From Archilochus colubris (Eukaryota; Chordata; Aves; Apodiformes; Trochilidae): a stretch of DNA of 64,000 nucleotides. Of the stretch, positions 16,101-44,142 are shown piece by piece. The stretch covers positions 124,782,292 to 124,846,291 of the forward strand of contig CM041084.1 in NCBI GenBank assembly GCA_023079485.1, written 5' to 3'. The notes beneath the pieces are model-generated. The model had not been told where the DNA came from. It did no database searches and saw only the letters and a list, made by a program, of their open reading frames with translations. A program made the translations under genes and the position numbers. Position 1 is the first letter of the stretch. Every line of letters begins with the position of its first letter.

Positions 16101-19100
16101 GTTCTGACTCAAATCCTAACATGAGACAAATGCAAACAGAGAAAACCAGCTGGCCAGCAACGAAAATGACAGAAAAAGTTGAGTGTCAGCCCCCACCTTC
16201 TACAGTACCAGTCCATTCTTAGTTCAGTTTTTCAGTTAGGAGCAAAAAAAAATCAAGAGTCTTTCTTTCCTACTTACAAAAGGGTGAAAGCAAGGTTCTC
16301 CATAATATCACAATGAGAAAATTAGCTGACAAACTGATACAGAAGAGCACAGAAAAGAAGTCACAGTAATGTCTCAATGCAATCAAGTACCTATTTTTAT
16401 GCTGAACCAGCAACTGATGCAGCTTTTCAGTTTCTCCACTCCCATACAGATAGTCTGCTTGCTCTATAACTTCTTCCACTTAAGGAGGAATTAAAATTGT
16501 GGAAACAGAAGAACAAATTACGTGTCATTGGGACATTGTAGCATAAAAAAAACACATTTTGGAGCATGACAACCAAGCTTAAACACAAAGAACAAATTAT
16601 GTAGTTACTTGTAACCATTGCAAACAACTTACAGGCACAGCAGGATTGGTTAAGTTGTTCCAGTAAACAACTAGAAGAGAAACAGTGCTGAATACCGGCT
16701 CTCTTAATGAAACTATAAAACAGCTTTCAGCAACAAAGCTTTGGATGCTTAATGGATTTAACATTCAAAAGCACCACTTTCAGTGCATCAGACTATTAGA
16801 AGGGATTTGTATTCTTCTTTGTGAAAATGGCAGGGAAAAAAATACAGTCAGGAGGGAATGCACAGTCAAGACCCAAGAGTAACAAAGTTCCTTCATTATT
16901 ATATGTACAGAATTTAAATCTAATCAAAAGCCCTAAATTTTTCAGAATTGTTTTTTCATTCTCAGTCTGGTTCCACAGTTGTGCCAGAATACAACTGCAA
17001 ATTGAATGGGTCTCATTATCTTCCTCTCAAGCTAAAATGAACCATTGCTCAGTTTTCCAACTTAAGTCCTTGAGATTTGCTCAAACATGATCTCAAACAA
17101 TACAGTACATTGATGGAAAACTCTATGTGTTCCAGATACTAAAAGCAAAATAATCTGAAAAATCAGAATTGCCTTTCTAGAGTATCAATTAATGACCTAA
17201 TTACCATTGTTCTTACGATATTTCAATTCTTTTTCCAGACAATACTTTCAAATACATCAGAAATGGAGAAGCATCATTTCCATACCCAGCTGAATATAGT
17301 AATACAGAAAGAAATAGAATATGCATATAGTAAATAAAACATCATTACGGAAACAGAAATATCAAACACCACACAATACAGGATTCTAGCCTGAAAATAG
17401 ATGAAACTGGGAGGAAAAATACCCAAAGCAAAGCAGATTGGTAATTCTACTTAAGTATAAAACTGCACAGAACAATGTACTCTTCTGCCTACAATAAAAC
17501 ATGGGAAAAAAGAAAACTTTTAAGTGAAAAAAACTTGTCTAATTTCCTAAAGAACTTTCAGGTATGCCTATCATCTCTTTCGTATTACTCCTGTGTCTGT
17601 GATCAAAACCCTAAGTCAAAACGTAAGCTCTAAACTCCCCCTTCTTAAAAATTATGTTTATAACCTTTCTTTTTTCAAGTTACTGAATATGGTAGTGATG
17701 TTTCACAGCACCACAGTTTGACTTATATAAATAAAAATCATTCCAGACTACTAAACACAGAAGCCTCCTCTTCAGTTTTAAAAGATCCTAGAATATCTAT
17801 CACTGAAGATTAGGGCAGCATTTTCACTAATTTTTAACCTTGCAATCTCTAAAGGCTTTCTATCAACCATATCAAAGATAAGATAGTGGTCTAAGTGGAC
17901 TTTGGATTTTAGTGTAGAAGTTTAGCTCTGTGGTACATCTTCAGCACTATCCTCAGGGCACCATTATGTTTGCTTGTTGAGACTCTCTAAACACTATCAG
18001 CATATCTAATGACTAAATGCTAAATGCTTACAACTCAAACTTCTGAACTTGTATGACACCAGGTGTTTTATGTAAATTACTAGACTTTTTTTCTTCAAGA
18101 CTAGTTTTCAGGCATTTGGGTTTTACCCTTATTTTCATCATACCTACTACTTGTCTTGCATAGAAAACACACTGACATTGCTTTTCTTGGCAAGAAAAAT
18201 ACCAAAAAGCAAACCCCCCCCCAAAAAAAAAACCAAAAACCCAACCCAAAGGCAACTGTTATTTATGTTCCTGAAGGAAAATTTTCTTATTTGTGTACTG
18301 AGTAGCTGTCTTTAGTCTATTTTCTGAACCTCCTTCTGTTACAGCAAATAGAACAGTTTCTCATCTGTTCCAAAGCCTACTGACTGAATTTTTATTTCTA
18401 TAAATATCCAATGTCTCTCTCTGAGACACAGAAAAACAGAGGTTATCTGAACTGAGTACTATACAATATACATGGCAAACACTCATTTCATCTAAGCTCA
18501 CTGTTCACTTAAGCTTACTCTCAAAACCCCTTAATTTACCATGTAACAGCCAAGTTCTAATTCTGCAACAATATCCCCTTTTAAGATGCTACTTTTCCTC
18601 CAGTAGTGAGACTATCTTTATTCAAGTTCGGAACAGGACTCTTACCACTTGTACTATTCATTTCTGGTAGGTAAAACAAAGCTTTTTTGCCCCCTTTAAA
18701 GTGTCAAAATACCAAGACATTTCCCAATTTTGTATGAAATGCAACCCCAATTTTGTAGGAAATGCAACCTCACTATTGCTCAACTAGATTAAATGGGAAC
18801 AGCATCATGTTCATAATGAAAACCTGAACCAAGATTTCTAGAAATTAAGGCTTGCATTCCTAACTGAACCATATAATTCTCAGCAAGTTTTTTAAAGCTT
18901 GGGCAACAAGTTAGGCATCATACACTCTGTGTGTGTATGGTCTGTGTTACCTCCTAGACAGGTCTGCTCCTAGATTTGATTTCAGTGACACTTGGAAGAA
19001 GCACTTGTAAAACTGCTACAAGGCTCCTCTGAACCAATGCAAAAGCACCCTGCCATGGAAACACACTGCAAGGAGTCTTAATGGAGAAAAAAAAAAAAAA

Positions 19101-20047
19101 GCATCACACTATTTTCCTATAAAATTTTGGCACAAAGAACTCTCCCAATAAAGTTTCACATTAAAATAACCTATGCACTTCAAAATCTGAAAACATTACC
19201 TTTGAAGCTTGCATGAACCTCAGCAAGGCCAGAAATCAGCTTGTGAGCTTCATAAACCAAAAAGGACCCTGTTGAGAGCACAATCACCCTCTGAAGGCTT
19301 TTTCTAAGCACCTGTATGGGTCATAAGATATATACAAATAAACACTCTAATAGAGTTAAGTTTTCTTTGCTTGTAGCACCAGTCACCTTTCAGATTTTGA
19401 AGAGAGAAAAGATCTTACAAAAGCTAAAAAAAACCCACCTAGCCAAACTCTTCATTAAAAACAGACAAGCAAACAAAAAATAACAAAACAAACAAAAAAA
19501 CCACACAAACAACAACAAAAAAACCCCAACCACCACATGTTCAAGAGGGCATTTCCTTATTCAGTTTTTCAACAGGGGTACATAATCAGGCTTTTAAATA
19601 AGAACAGGGCGCTTGACTGAACACAAAGCACAAATACGGACGTAACAGTGGGGTAAGAAGCACCAAAAAAAACCCCAAAAACAAACAAACAAAAAACTAC
19701 TCGTGTTTTCCACCCCAGCTCAGGGCTGGCAGCTTGTGCAAAACAGAGCCCTTCGCTAGGTCCCGCGATCCCGGAGCCCCGGCAGCTGCTCCCGCCCCCG
19801 GCTCCCAGGCCCCGGGGAGAACGCACAGCGGCCACACGCCCGTGAGAAGACCCCGCAGGCGGCCGCGCCCACCGCCCGCCCGGAGCGGCAACCCCGCTAC
19901 CTCACTCCCGCCGGCCCCGCGGCGGGCACCGGGCCCCCACCGGCCCCAGGTCGTGCCTCCCGCCTCCCGCCGGAGCAGCCTCCCCAGGCAGGCGGGGCCG
20001 CGGCAGAAGGGCCGCGCCAGGAGCAGCACCGCCATCAGAGGAGCCAT
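7096..20047 (-). CDS. RMDN1: RMDN1, regulator of microtubule dynamics 1 (complete)
   Basis: Ten coding exons, in transcript order 20047-19901, 19311-19200, 16478-16391, 14817-14658, 14025-13936, 13343-13288, 13128-13041, 11428-11398, 9226-9093 and 7134-7096, total 945 nt, giving 314 residues and TAA; this equals the human length as I recall it. RMDN proteins are TPR-like helical-repeat proteins linked to microtubules and mitochondria; the exact function of RMDN1 is poorly known. The N-terminus is Arg-rich, lacks acidic residues over the first ~27 positions and is rich in Leu/Ala, resembling a mitochondrial presequence. The helical part (about 88-302) carries [78 protein letters not shown] and [17 protein letters not shown]. 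The start at 20045-20047 was chosen by homology; an in-frame ATG at 20114-20116 and another at 20033-20035 exist. The gene is head-to-head with CPNE3 across a CpG island. Confidence 0.95.
9093..9226 (-). CDS. RMDN1: RMDN1 coding exon 9
   Basis: 134 nt, residues 259-302 after completing V258: [20 protein letters not shown], then [23 protein letters not shown]. Acceptor TATACAG, donor GTAGGA. Confidence 0.95.
10134..10620 (-). mobile_element. CR1 LINE fragment in an RMDN1 intron
   Basis: Minus-oriented CR1 3' end of about 490 bp. Its plus-strand complement contains phrases shared with the other copies in this window, such as CCTGTTCCAGTGCCTCACAA and CTCAGCTGCTCCTCATAAGG. It is 5'-truncated like most CR1 insertions and diverged from the better-preserved copy at 56438-56946. 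Confidence 0.9.
11398..11428 (-). CDS. RMDN1: RMDN1 coding exon 8 (31-nt micro-exon)
   Basis: Only 31 nt: ten codons [10 protein letters not shown] plus the first base of V258. Acceptor is TTTTTCAG, donor GTAATA. It aligns with ALGYFHRAEQ of the human protein, and the phases on both sides close only if it is included. Confidence 0.92.
13041..13128 (-). CDS. RMDN1: RMDN1 coding exon 7
   Basis: 88 nt completing W218 and encoding [20 protein letters not shown] then TPPTSTFQE. It is separated from exon 6 by a 159-bp intron, the shortest in the gene. Confidence 0.95.
13288..13343 (-). CDS. RMDN1: RMDN1 coding exon 6
   Basis: 56 nt, residues 200-217 plus two bases of W218: [18 protein letters not shown]. 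Acceptor CTCTCTAG, donor GTAAGG. Confidence 0.95.
13936..14025 (-). CDS. RMDN1: RMDN1 coding exon 5
   Basis: 30 whole codons, residues 170-199: [20 protein letters not shown] then [10 protein letters not shown]. Acceptor TTACAG, donor GTAATG. Confidence 0.95.
14658..14817 (-). CDS. RMDN1: RMDN1 coding exon 4, TPR-like core
   Basis: 160 nt, residues 117-169. It encodes [20 protein letters not shown] and [15 protein letters not shown]. Acceptor CTAACCAG, donor GTGAGC. The S116 codon is completed by its first base. Confidence 0.95.
16391..16478 (-). CDS. RMDN1: RMDN1 coding exon 3, first TPR-like helices
   Basis: 88 nt with split codons at both ends (V87, S116). It encodes [20 protein letters not shown]. 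Acceptor CTTAAG, donor GTACTT. Confidence 0.92.
19200..19311 (-). CDS. RMDN1: RMDN1 coding exon 2
   Basis: Residues 50-86 plus one base of V87; donor GTAATG. It encodes [20 protein letters not shown], aligning loosely with the hydrophobic LSALSYLGFETYQVIS of the human protein. The acceptor CATACAG has a weak pyrimidine tract, so the 5' border is less sure than the others, though the phase fits exon 1. Confidence 0.8.
19457..19530. repeat. A/C-rich simple repeat (CAAA-like)
   Basis: Run of imperfect CAAA and CAAAA units in the RMDN1 first intron, upstream of the CpG island. Confidence 0.7.
19901..20047 (-). CDS. RMDN1: RMDN1 coding exon 1, N-terminus
   Basis: 49 codons, residues 1-49, donor GTAGCG. 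Residues 5-30 are basic and hydrophobic ([20 protein letters not shown]), consistent with a mitochondrial targeting sequence. The exon lies wholly inside the CpG island. The choice among three in-frame ATGs is the least certain part of the model. Confidence 0.8.
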
Positions 20048-20259
20048 CGGCACCGAGCGCCGCCGCCAGCACCGCCCCCCGACAGCGGAGGAACCGGTCC
20101 GTCCCCAACCCGGCACGGACGACGGGGAAACAAGGGAACGGCCGCCCGTTCCGCCTGCCGGGCCGCTATCGCTCTAAGCGCCGACCCCGAGCCCCTCTTT
20201 AGCCCCAGCCCGGCCACCGGCCCGGGACGGGTTGAGGGTGTGAGACAGGGAAGGAGCCC

Positions 20260-20269
20260 GCGCATGCGC
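20260..20269. promoter_or_regulatory. NRF1 binding palindrome GCGCATGCGC
   Basis: Perfect match to the canonical NRF1 motif, self-complementary, placed between RMDN1 exon 1 and the probable CPNE3 first exon. NRF1 drives many nuclear genes for mitochondrial proteins and many bidirectional promoters; occupancy here is inferred. Confidence 0.75.
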
Positions 20270-20299
20270 CCCAGGCCGCTGCCGCCCCGGGGAGGGGTG

Positions 20300-20365
20300 C
20301 GTCCGGCTGGCGTGGGCGCGGCCGCTGCGGGCGCCTGAAGTCGGCGGCTTCGCTGTCCCCGGCAG
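20300..20365 (+). other. CPNE3: Probable CPNE3 5' non-coding exon (start approximate)
   Basis: A strong donor CCGGCAG/GTGAGG at 20365/20366 inside the CpG island faces the CPNE3 direction; the first coding exon has an acceptor at 26906/26907 with 8 bases of 5' UTR, so at least one upstream non-coding exon is required. The transcription start is not determined; 20300 is only a guess for the left edge. Confidence 0.55.
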
Positions 20366-20670
20366 GTGAGGAGGGGCGGCTGCGGGCGCTCCGCAGGGGA
20401 GCGGCGTTGCGCGGCATGCGGCTGGCGGGACTGGGCGCTGTGCGCGGCCGAGGCAGAGCGCTGGGAGGGCCCGGGGAGACCGGCCCGGCCCCTCGCCTTC
20501 CCGTGTTTCAGGGGCGATTCCTCCGGCCGCGCAGGGCGCTCGGTGGCCCCTTTGCTGTGTGCTTTGCTCCCCCTCTGCCCAGGGAGGGGGAGGTGACCCC
20601 TTCCGCGAGTCGTGGCTCTGAGCTGCCACTCGCCTGAGTCTCCTCACCCCTCCTGCTACAGCCGAGTGGG

Positions 20671-20750
20671 GCTGGGAGATAGGGCTGGGCCGGGCCGCAC
20701 TGGACTGGGCCGGGCCGAACCGGGCTGGGTTGGGCCGGGCTGGGCCGTCC
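20671..20750. repeat. GC-rich minisatellite (CTGGGCCGGGC-like units)
   Basis: About seven imperfect 10-11 bp units built from GGGCTGGGCC and GGGCCGGGC in the CpG island, within the first CPNE3 intron if the 20365 donor is used. Confidence 0.75.
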
Positions 20751-23700
20751 CTCCCCGGCTGCAGGCTGTGGTTCGCAGTTGTCCTCCTCACCCTCTCTTA
20801 CGAAACTTCCCCTCAGGTGTCCGGGCGCTTCCTGCTCCTAGAGACGAGCGGGTCCCTGCGGGGAGTTCGACGCAAACTTCTGGAGAGATCGAGGAATCGG
20901 TCAGTCGCCTGATCCGCCGCCCCTCAGGTACCGAAGCTGGGTGAAGTTAAAGCTGTTCGCTTTAACATTTCGGTCCTGGGCTGCCTGTCCATGTGGCGGC
21001 GTAACAGGGCTCTGAAATGTGCCCTCCTTCAGAGAGGAGACTGTCAGAATTCTGTCATCGTCGTACCTAAAAAACCAGCTAGTCTGTTCTTCGTGAGCTG
21101 CTGTTAGAGCAGGTTGTTGTCTTTTCTTTCCTCATTTTTCATGCAAAGCAAATCTTGGGCTGATAGGCGTGTTGTCATAATTTGCTCTTCCACTAGGGAA
21201 GTTTTAGAATGTGAAAGCTCTTTGCTTTTGCTTCCATCTTCATGTCTTCAAAGTGCATAAAGTACTCAAAGTAGTAGGTGTCACCCTGCCCCTAGAACTT
21301 AAGTTTGGAGGGTTTTTTGAGTTTTAGGTTCCCAAGCGTTCAATTTAAAAGACATTTCTGTCGTGGTAAAAAAAAGTTGATTTAATACAAGTAATTAGAG
21401 TCAAACTGTACCCCACATTATTATTTATTTTTCAACTGATGTTTTAAATTTTACCTTTATGTATGTATAAGATATTTCAAAGATATAGTCACAAGACTAT
21501 TAAACAGTAGGAAAAGCAAAATGAAAAGAAAGATGCGTAGAAGAGCAAGGAGAATTAGGCAGAGGTCTTTTTCCTTTGTGTTATAGTCTTTTGAAGAATG
21601 CAGTGTTTTTCCAGCGAGTATGTTTGTGTTCATATCTGAGAATTCATCTATATGCATTCATTATACGTGAGTGTTAGATGAATTTTTGTTAAGCTGTTGA
21701 AAGCAAAAGTCTGTTTCTGGTTGCTTGAATAACTAAGCCATTATTAAATGTCATCTGCCAGAATTCCAAGGTAGCAGCACTGTACCCACACTGTTTTTAC
21801 AGCTTTGTGTTATGCCCAGAGCATTAAATATTTGTACAGAATTTAAGGTAAGAGGAAAACCATAGTAGCTGTTTTGTACAAACAGCACCAAAGTTCCTTC
21901 TTTTTGGGATTACAAAATTAAAATAGCAACTCCACAGAGAGGTTAATGTTACATGAGTTGGAGTTTAGATTTTTTTTTCCCCTTTTTTGATTCAGAATCA
22001 GATGGTGTCATTATAATGGCTTCCTTTAGAAAATACCTTTAAGCAACAAAGTTAAGTAGTGAGGTATATATTTTTCCTTCCTTATTTGTTCTGTTTATTT
22101 TTCAGTGGGGAAAAAAAGGGTGCTATGCCAAACATAAGTAATACATGATCAAGTTAGTATTTGTAAGTATTATCTCTTGTTAAACCCAACAAAGTTACTT
22201 TTATTCTTGGATCAATTAGGCAATGATTAGTAATGGCCCCTTCTGGCATCACATTTGAAGCTGTGCAACTTGTGGAAACAATTAGACAGGAAACAGAATT
22301 ATGGTGCTCTTTATTGTTTTATGATTAATTTATTTGATTTGTCTTTAAGACTGCATTAGATGGTACTCAGGGATCTTAAAACAGCATTCTTAAGCATTTG
22401 AAAGATTTCTGAAGGTAGGAATTTTGGGGCTGGATTGCTGGGTCTGAGCTTCTGTTTATGAAATAGTCTTAATGATTTGGCTTGCTTGCTTGTACCCTGT
22501 GGTTGAAAGAAGATGGTAACCTGTTGATCTTTCCCATCCTGTAGCTGGGTGGACTGTACATGTTCACCCAGTGCTTTTTATCCAAGGCACAGTTAAGCCA
22601 GCTTAATTCTTAGTGGTTTCAGCTTGCTTCTGGTGCTTCTCACTTATAGGAGGGTTGTTACAAAGTCCTCATGGTAGGTGGTTAGCACAAGTGCACTAAT
22701 AACCTGGTGGTTCCAGGAAGCAATATGAATGCTGTTTACCTGTGTTCATGGCCACTGCCTGTGTATGCAGCTCATGTATGATGCCTCCCAGCCACGGTCA
22801 GTACAGAGTGCAAGTGGCTGCTGTGTTGCAGAATTGGAGGACAGCTGGCTGGAGAGCTCTTGGTTTGCCTATGGGAAGACTTGAAATACATCTGAGATGT
22901 AGTAAAATGTAGCTCTGTGACTGTCAGTTTGAAGTTAGCATTATTGTTTATACTGAGATGGAAAATGGTATGCTGGATCATGGTGGAATAGTGGTTTTAT
23001 GGATTTTTCTTAGGCAGCGTTTGGCAGCATGGGAAAGCATGAGGTTTTTAGAGCATAAGCTACCTTGAGAGCTTGTAAGCCACTGATTCTGGCCTGCATA
23101 CTTTAAAGCACTATTACCTTATCAGAAAAAAACGCATTAAATGACTAGGACCAGAAAAGTCTTACTCATGATCTTTGTTCTTAAAATCTTACAGAACTTC
23201 TCTTGCTGGACTTTTAAATAACTAATTTACATTGTACTTTGTTCTCTAACAAAAGCCCTGAGTTTCCCATAAGTAATCTTGACAGTGCTGCTGTCATGGA
23301 CACATAAAACTACTGGACAGGTTCTTTATGTTAAAAGCAGCTGTAGTTCCTCAAAGTATATGCATTCAAACCTGTTACTTTGACTGATATATGGGAAGAA
23401 TAACTGTTGTTTTTAATTTCCTTTCATTTCACATTTTAATGTTACTCTTGAAGCTTTAGCCTTCTGCTGAGAAGCCCCGAAGCAGGTGTCTGAAGTACCT
23501 TACTATAAACTCGTTTTTAAGAACTGGTATTTGTAACAAGGAAGTGTTACAACATGCTAGCTTTGAAATGGGCTGCAAGAAAGATTAGTCTAACACATGT
23601 GCTCTCTTGCATCTTGTTTCTGTCATACAGTAGAATAAACCAGCACATTTTAGTGAGTTTCAAGTTTTTCTTTCTTCTGTATAGTGTTAATTACGTGAAG

Positions 23701-26171
23701 TCAGTAGCTCTACACAGTGAAATTGCAATGAAAAATCCACAATTTAAGGTACTGTTCAAATTGCATAGCTTGTATGGTTTTCCATATAGTAGTTGACAGA
23801 AAAATATTCTGATAAAACATACATGCAGGAAACTTTTTTTTTTCCCCCTGACTCTGAATGTTTCTTGTTTAAAACAACCAAATCTTGAGGTCAGATTGGT
23901 GTTTCTTAATTTTCTTGTTCAGGGCACAATATTACTTTCTATAGTTTATCTCGCATGGATCAAAACATCACTCAAAATTTTTATAATACTTCTGTGTGAG
24001 GAGGATACTGGGAAGAACTCTCAGCATTAAAAATGTACCTAAGAGGTGGACACACATATTTATAAATAAAAAGGTCAATGGAAGGATATATAGAAGTGGC
24101 TGTCTCTAAGTTGTCTTGTGAACAAGCATCCTGGAAATCAATTTAATAGGTTCTGGCCTGTGAAGTGAGATTTTTTTTTTTTTTAGAAATAGAATTCTAA
24201 ATACGATCTTTGGCAATGTAACTTAATTGCAAATTTTATTTTTTTATATGTAGTAACTATCTACAAATGGTTGCCTGGCTTGCTAAACCAGTGTGCTACC
24301 AGTGCAGTAGATAAATATTTGAACTGCCTGAGTATGATGAGGCTTTGTATAAATAGATGATTCATTTCCCAAAGAGAAAACAGTGTCTCCCTACTCACAC
24401 ACTCACATACATCAGTTTTCTTAGATACTAGTGCTTATTTTTTAAATAAGTAAATTGAGTCCTGTGGTCAGGTTTTATCAGCATAATCTCACTTGCTCAA
24501 TTAAGAATGGTATAATTCTTTCATGCATCCTAAATAATATGAAGAAGACTAAATAGAGAAGATACAGCTTACTCTCAATGATACATGCAGCATATGCAGA
24601 GCTCCAACATCTATAGCTGTTTAACTTCTGAGTTCACATGTGAAGCATCTGTGTGCCCTCTGCAAGGTCTGCAGTGACTGCAGTGTTGTGAGATGTATCT
24701 ACTGTTTATGTACAGAGTTTCACAACTGTAAACACTGGTTTGGACTAATAAGATAGGACTTCTTCTCACTAACAAATATTTTACTAACTTTTAATGTTTA
24801 TAATGTTACTGAAAATCAGGTTGCATATGGCTGTTTACTGTAAAATGTATCATAAATATATCACAAACAATCACATTCTCTTTTTTCTAAGTGAAATATC
24901 AAAATTATTTCTTGAAGTGGATTAGGAGTATGACAGACTTCTTCAAACCATTATATAAATATTGATTCCTAATATTCTCAAAACCTCTGAGGAAAATGCC
25001 TTGCATTATTTTTCATCTTGGATTTTTTCAAAACTGGATATAGAAGAGATTAAAGAACCATCTCAGGATTTGGGAAGTTTTGGTTTCGTAACTGGGTTTC
25101 AGGTTGTGTATCCTCTGCTTGGATAAACTTGTGTTGTGGTTACGAGTTGCCTTTTGTCTAATATGAATGCAATTATTCAGTCTCAAACAAGAGTGTTTGT
25201 ACTGCAAAGAAAGGAAGCAGTTTTATTTATTCTTCCTGTGTGCTACAGGATGCCTTTTGTACAGCACCTCTTTTGCTAAATCTGCTCTTTTCCCACATTA
25301 GAAGCACAGTGGGAGGGTTGGTGACTTGAGGAGGAGGAAAGGAAGTAACAGTATCGACATATTCATGTGAGAAAATACCTGTGCTGTAAGAGAAGTGGGA
25401 CATACACACACATGAAGCCTAAGTAGAAGCAGCTGATGGGTGGGTGACAGCTACAAGTCCTTCCAGGGAGTCAAAATAATATTTTTCACAGAAGCTAGAT
25501 TAAGAAAATTCTGACTGTTTTGAGAAATATGTCTCAGTTCAAATTTGAGCTTTGTTGAATTTCATAGAATCTGTTTTTACTTGCTGTTGTAGCATTGGTG
25601 ATTATTACAGCATCATTTTGTCAGTAGAAAATTGGGTTTTTTTTCTGGAAAAAGCCATTAAGGAGCCATGCACTAGTCTGTGCTGGATTCTATGGCCGAA
25701 GCTACTGACTGTTAATAAACTTTGTCTGGCAGCCAGGAAAGGAATAGGGAGTGGAAAATACCAGTAAAAAAAGAGAACTAGGAAAAGGGAGCAGGCTGCT
25801 TTTTAAAGGTATGTTTTCTAAGCCTACAAACCTTTGTTTAAAAAACAATTTAGAAACTTAGAACTCAAAACTTCACTTTTTTTTCCCTCTGACTGATATT
25901 TGGTTAAGTCATAGGAGCAACAGCTACTGAATTATGGTGTCATGTTGAGGTACTTGGAAGGTGTAAGAGGATTTCCATTAATTTCACATGCTTCTTAATA
26001 ATGTATGTGCATGGATGTTTGGGTGGTACCTTTACAGGTAATTTTTTTTTTACTTCATTCTCCAAAAGGTGCATCTATAAGGTGGTAAAACAGATGGAGA
26101 GGCAACATTGAAGAATGCTGTAGTGTAATACAGGGAAGCCTCAGGCAAATTACCTCAGCCTACAGATTATT

Positions 26172-26233
26172 CTTCCCCCCCCCCTTTTTTTTTACATAAA
26201 CATTTGTCTTTTCCATCTTTTTTTTCCCTTTTT
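26172..26233. repeat. Pyrimidine tract in the first CPNE3 intron
   Basis: A C run passing into T runs and CTTTTT units, about 670 bases before the first coding exon. Confidence 0.65.
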
Positions 26234-26906
26234 AGCTTTAAAAAGGTTCCTTTTCACCAAATGTCATATGTATGAAGTGGAAGTTGGGTACACTATCCAT
26301 GTATGATGCAAGAGAGCTGGCTAGGCTGCAGCAGATGCCCTTCCTTTCTTACTCTCTGTAGTGTCAAGGGCAGTTGTACTGTAGAGGCTTGTTTCCTAAA
26401 GAGGTGTTGGAAATCATCAGTGTTATTCCTGAAGAGGAATATAATAGTAGAAATTTTTTAATATAGCAAAAAAGTGCTGCTGTGAGACCTAATTAGGCTT
26501 GCAAATGAACATTATCTCAGAGTGGGATTCTTGACTGATGGGGTTTACAGGATGTAAATTAAAGTTTGCAGAGTTTTGTTGCTGGAATTTAAACCACTGT
26601 GCTTTTTTGGGTGATGTATCCTGTTATGCATTTGGGTCTTTAAGCATTCTAAGAAATCTGATCTTATTTCTTAATGTGCAGGTTTTGAAATGAGGTTTTA
26701 TACCTATGTGGCAAACCAAGGAAGAGTATGACAGTAATACTGTAATGTTGGTACATCACAAATCTTAAAATTTGCATTTGGAGCTTCACATTTTATGATA
26801 AGCTAACAGTTCTAATGATCAGTCAGAGAATGAATGTATTGTGAAAATCCCATTGTTTCTTTTTAAATCAGTTTTAAAAATCATGATTTCTGTTGTTGCT
26901 TTCCAG

Positions 26907-43262
<16,356 letters not shown>

Positions 43263-44084
43263 ATGGGCTACTCAGAAGAGCTGAGGCTTTGTGCTTGCTT
43301 TATTTGCTGTATCTACAGACTTTGGTTCTCAAGATACTTCTGTATACATGTATACACACACCTCTGTATGGTAATGTCTGTTAGCTTTTGCCTGCAAATC
43401 ACTTTTGTCAAGGGTGCCTTTCAAGGGCCACATTTGTAATTGTGTTCATGTCTGATGTTGATTTGAGAGATGGGGCTTACATGGGTGCATTTTATTTTGA
43501 AGACTGGAAAAAAAGATTGAATATGCAGAGAGAAGGGGGAGAATGGCTGGAAGTGGAACTGTTTTGGTTGATAAATAATGCCAATGGGAATGTTTGGTTA
43601 CTTTTGTGGGGATCTGCACTGAGGACTTTGTTTAGCAATCATAGAACCACTCCAGAATGAAAAAACGTTTATATTTTCACAAGCAGAAAGTTTGTATGTA
43701 TGTCAATCAGTTTGGAATACTTCAGTCTTCTGTGACACCATAAGAAAGTTTTTTCATAGTAGTTCCATAATTAGACAAGTGCCAAAACAGAGTGTAAAGA
43801 CAGTCCTTGCATGCCTGCTTCATATTTGCCACTTCAGTGCCTTTAGCCAATGCCTGAAATTCAGAGCTACATGAGCATGATCCAAACAAGTCATTAAAGT
43901 TTGTATTGTTTTATATCATGTAGTCCCTTCAGGTAGTACAGGAAATAACTAGGGTGAATCAAGGTAAACCCCTAACATCTCAGAAGAACGTTATTGGCCT
44001 TTGAGGCTACTACTGTAGCAGCTGTAAGATTTTTTTCAATGTATCTTGTGCTGGAAAATGGGAACTCCAAATCTTTTAGTTGAA

Positions 44085-44142
44085 GGTTTTTTTGGTTTTT
44101 TTTTATTCTTGTTTTTTCTGGGGTTTTTTTTTTTTTTTTTTT
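44085..44142. repeat. Poly(T)-rich tract in the CPNE3 3' region
   Basis: T runs interrupted by GG and ending in an uninterrupted run of about 18 T. Confidence 0.7.

Larger units (their letters stand above)
19730..20960. promoter_or_regulatory. CpG island, bidirectional RMDN1/CPNE3 promoter
   Basis: Base composition changes abruptly from AT-rich to strongly GC-rich with dense CpG between about 19,730 and 20,960, then reverts. RMDN1 exon 1 starts at 20047 on the minus strand, and a probable CPNE3 first exon ends at the donor 20365/20366 on the plus strand, so the two starts lie within about 300 bp. No TATA box is evident. An NRF1 palindrome and a GC box lie between the genes. This is the usual architecture of a housekeeping divergent promoter. 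Confidence 0.88.

Noticed and set aside
19734..20177. 147-codon plus-strand open frame antisense to RMDN1 exon 1
   Set aside because: Pro/Arg-rich shadow of the RMDN1 exon in GC-rich sequence.
20174..20791. 205-codon open frame on the minus strand in the CpG island
   Set aside because: Arg/Pro/Ala-rich translation of GC-rich promoter DNA with few stop codons; no domain, and it overlaps the divergent promoter and the GC minisatellite.
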